Below are positions 5,013 to 6,120 of a stretch of DNA of 6,120 nucleotides, one piece after another. Within the stretch, counting starts at the first letter, position 1. Each line of letters starts with the position of its first letter. This DNA comes from a bacterium (GTDB taxonomy: Bacteria > SZUA-79 > Acidulodesulfobacterales > Acidulodesulfobacteraceae), in NCBI GenBank assembly GCA_021821565.1, contig JAKACI010000094.1:1-6120 (forward strand), given 5' to 3'. Made by a program: the position numbers and the translations under genes. The notes beneath the pieces are model-generated. The model was given only the letters and a program-made list of their open reading frames with translations. It had not been told where the DNA came from and did not search any database.

Positions 5013-5236
5013 ATATACAAGAAAATCGCCGTCTTACATTCATTGAAACAGGAAGCTCACGTCTCTTAACCTAACTTCACCAATTTTATTATTTAAAATT
5101 ATAACTTATTGATATTACTATATTTTATTTTCTATTTTGTAATCCCTATAAAAGTTTGCGTGCCCCAATAAACACTGTAATATCAGGTGTTTGCCGTTAA
5201 TAGTGGTGAAGTTGGGTTAAGGCGGAAGTAGTTCTA
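5013..5236 (+). pseudogene. 3' tail and right end of a second tnpB element, split by a MITE
   Basis: The plus strand from 5013 reads as a short open tail ending LHSLKQEAHVS-stop, matching the RHTMKQEAYQF tail of the intact TnpB in this window. At DNA level GCCGTC-TAC followed by TGAAACAGGAAGC (5044-5056) matches the reverse complement of 29-41 exactly over 13 bases. GAAGC would normally lead into the right-end hairpin and then GTAGTTC. Here the second half, GGCGGAAGTAGTTC, appears only at 5221-5234, after a MITE-like insertion. Everything upstream (nuclease domain, tnpA) is missing. The fossil ends about 9 bp past the rel stop codon. Confidence 0.7.
5065..5221. mobile_element. MITE-like element with 18-bp terminal inverted repeats
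   Basis: CTTAACCTAACTTCACCA (5065-5082) is mirrored by 5204-5221 with one mismatch in 18. The interior of about 120 bp is AT-rich and has no coding potential. TTAA occurs at both outer edges (5066-5069, 5217-5220), so the mobile unit may be 5070-5216, about 147 bp, flanked by a TTAA duplication. The parent transposase family is not recognised. Inside, a small AACAC/GTGTT hairpin lies at 5171-5191. Confidence 0.7.
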
Positions 5237-5244
5237 TCTCACCA

Positions 5245-6120
5245 TTAATAAGTAACTCTATTTACTTTAATAACGCCTTTTATTCCTTTTATAGAATTTA
5301 AAATATTATCAATCTGAGCTGTATCCTTAACCTCTATGTCAAAGATATGTATTGCTCTGCCGTCTTTAAGCGTCCTTACCTGAGCTTTTGCAATATTTGC
5401 GCCACGATCAGACATAACTGCGGCAATTTCGGCAAGTATACCTTTCTTATCTTCTGTAACAATATTTATTTTAGTTTCAAAATAACCGAGTTTTGATATT
5501 TCTGCCGTTTTCCAGCTGACGTCTATAAGTCTGGTTTTATCCTCACCCATCATATTCTTACAATCGGATTTATGAACTATAACGCCTCTGCCTCTTGAAA
5601 TATAACCTACAATTAAATCTCCCGGAACGGGATGACAGCAGCCTGCTATCTTATAAAGCAAATCTCCGCCGAAAGGCGAGGTGATAATATTTTTATTGTT
5701 TAATGAAGATTGAATTTTGATTTTTTGAAGAATTTTTTGAATAACATTTCCTGTCCTTTTGGTGATTAATGATAGTCCGCCTGAATCTTTAAAACCGGGA
5801 ATAACCGATGAAAAAATATTTTTAGGCGAATATTTGCCGAAACCTATTCCCGCATATAGTTCTGATTCGTCTTTAAGGGAATAATGATTTATCGCAAGAG
5901 CTGTTAATTCATTAAATTCAATCTTTTTATCTCCTAATTTTTTAAATTCTTTTTCTAAACTTTCTTTTCCAGAAGCAACGCTTACTTCTCTTTCCTGCTG
6001 TCTTATCCAGTTTCTGATTTTAGATATAGCTTTGGAAGATTGAGTGTAATTAAGCCAATCTTTGGAAGGATGATGCCCTTCTCTAGTTATAATTTTCACA
6101 ATATCGCCGTTTTGCAATTT
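5245..6120 (-). CDS. rel: Rel/SpoT (p)ppGpp synthetase/hydrolase, C-terminal part (cut by window edge)
   Basis: About 290 residues of the C-terminal regulatory half of a long RelA/SpoT-type enzyme, which makes or degrades the alarmone (p)ppGpp during starvation. The gene continues past 6120. A TTG at 6115-6117 reads as the Leu of the conserved LQNGDIVKI in the TGS domain, preceded by Lys, so it is not a start. Counting from that Leu: end of TGS (about 1-22, with REGHHPSKDWL), helical linker (about 23-150), the conserved-cysteine/RIS domain with AGCCHPVPGDLIVGY (C160, C161, H162) and VHKSDC (C186), then a C-terminal ACT domain (about 211-290, KKGILAEIAAVMSDRGANI). Whether it is synthetase, hydrolase or both cannot be seen, since the catalytic half lies outside. 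It converges on rpmB and its 3' flank is mobile-element debris. Confidence 0.97.
   Translation of the reverse strand, partial: KLQNGDIVKIITREGHHPSKDWLNYTQSSKAISKIRNWIRQQEREVSVASGKESLEKEFKKLGDKKIEFNELTALAINHYSLKDESELYAGIGFGKYSPKNIFSSVIPGFKDSGGLSLITKRTGNVIQKILQKIKIQSSLNNKNIITSPFGGDLLYKIAGCCHPVPGDLIVGYISRGRGVIVHKSDCKNMMGEDKTRLIDVSWKTAEISKLGYFETKINIVTEDKKGILAEIAAVMSDRGANIAKAQVRTLKDGRAIHIFDIEVKDTAQIDNILNSIKGIKGVIKVNRVTY

Noticed and set aside
6112..6120. TTG at 6117 as the start of a 290-aa protein
   Set aside because: It encodes the Leu of the conserved LQNGD segment of the TGS domain and the frame continues through Lys to the window edge, so the gene is merely cut off.

Overview
The window comes from an AT-rich bacterial genome. 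It holds ordinary housekeeping genes (ribosomal protein bL28, a Rel/SpoT stringent-response enzyme, tRNA-Arg), sigma70-like promoter boxes and a high density of mobile DNA. The species cannot be fixed from the sequence. The four-cysteine bL28 and the long-type Rel protein fit many bacterial phyla.

Left part (1-2860), all on the minus strand. An IS200/IS605-type transposon carries tnpA (HUH tyrosine transposase) and tnpB (RNA-guided RuvC nuclease), and both keep their catalytic residues. Its right end lies at the left edge of the window: a perfect 9-bp hairpin followed by TAGTTCAC, with several further hairpins inside the GC-rich tail of tnpB, the expected place for the omega (reRNA) guide-RNA scaffold. 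Next to it, a complete tyrosine-recombinase integrase gene starts about 130 bp from the 3' end of a tRNA-Arg(ACG) gene. This is the usual layout of a tRNA-targeted genomic island. The island would extend left, beyond position 1.

Middle (2938-4690). A 350-aa minus-strand protein has two winged-helix domains and a C-terminal zinc ribbon; I do not recognise it as a named family. A gene-free stretch of about 650 bp follows. It holds an ACTAT microsatellite, GC-rich inverted repeats, and a tandem promoter and leader for rpmB containing two exact 27-bp direct repeats.

Right part (4692-6120). rpmB (plus strand) and rel (minus strand, cut by the right edge) converge on a 355-bp intergenic spacer that is a pile-up of mobile-element remains. 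It holds an IS256-like end with a transposase-type promoter, and the 3' tail plus right end of a second tnpB element. That right end is split, inside its terminal hairpin, by a roughly 150-bp MITE-like element with near-perfect terminal inverted repeats and TTAA on both sides. Removing the insert restores the same GAAGC-hairpin-GTAGTTC layout as the intact element at the left edge.

No wholly new system can be proven here. The best leads are the structured RNA inside the tnpB tail, the nested mobile-element fossil between rpmB and rel, and the unrecognised double winged-helix/zinc-ribbon gene beside the island boundary.
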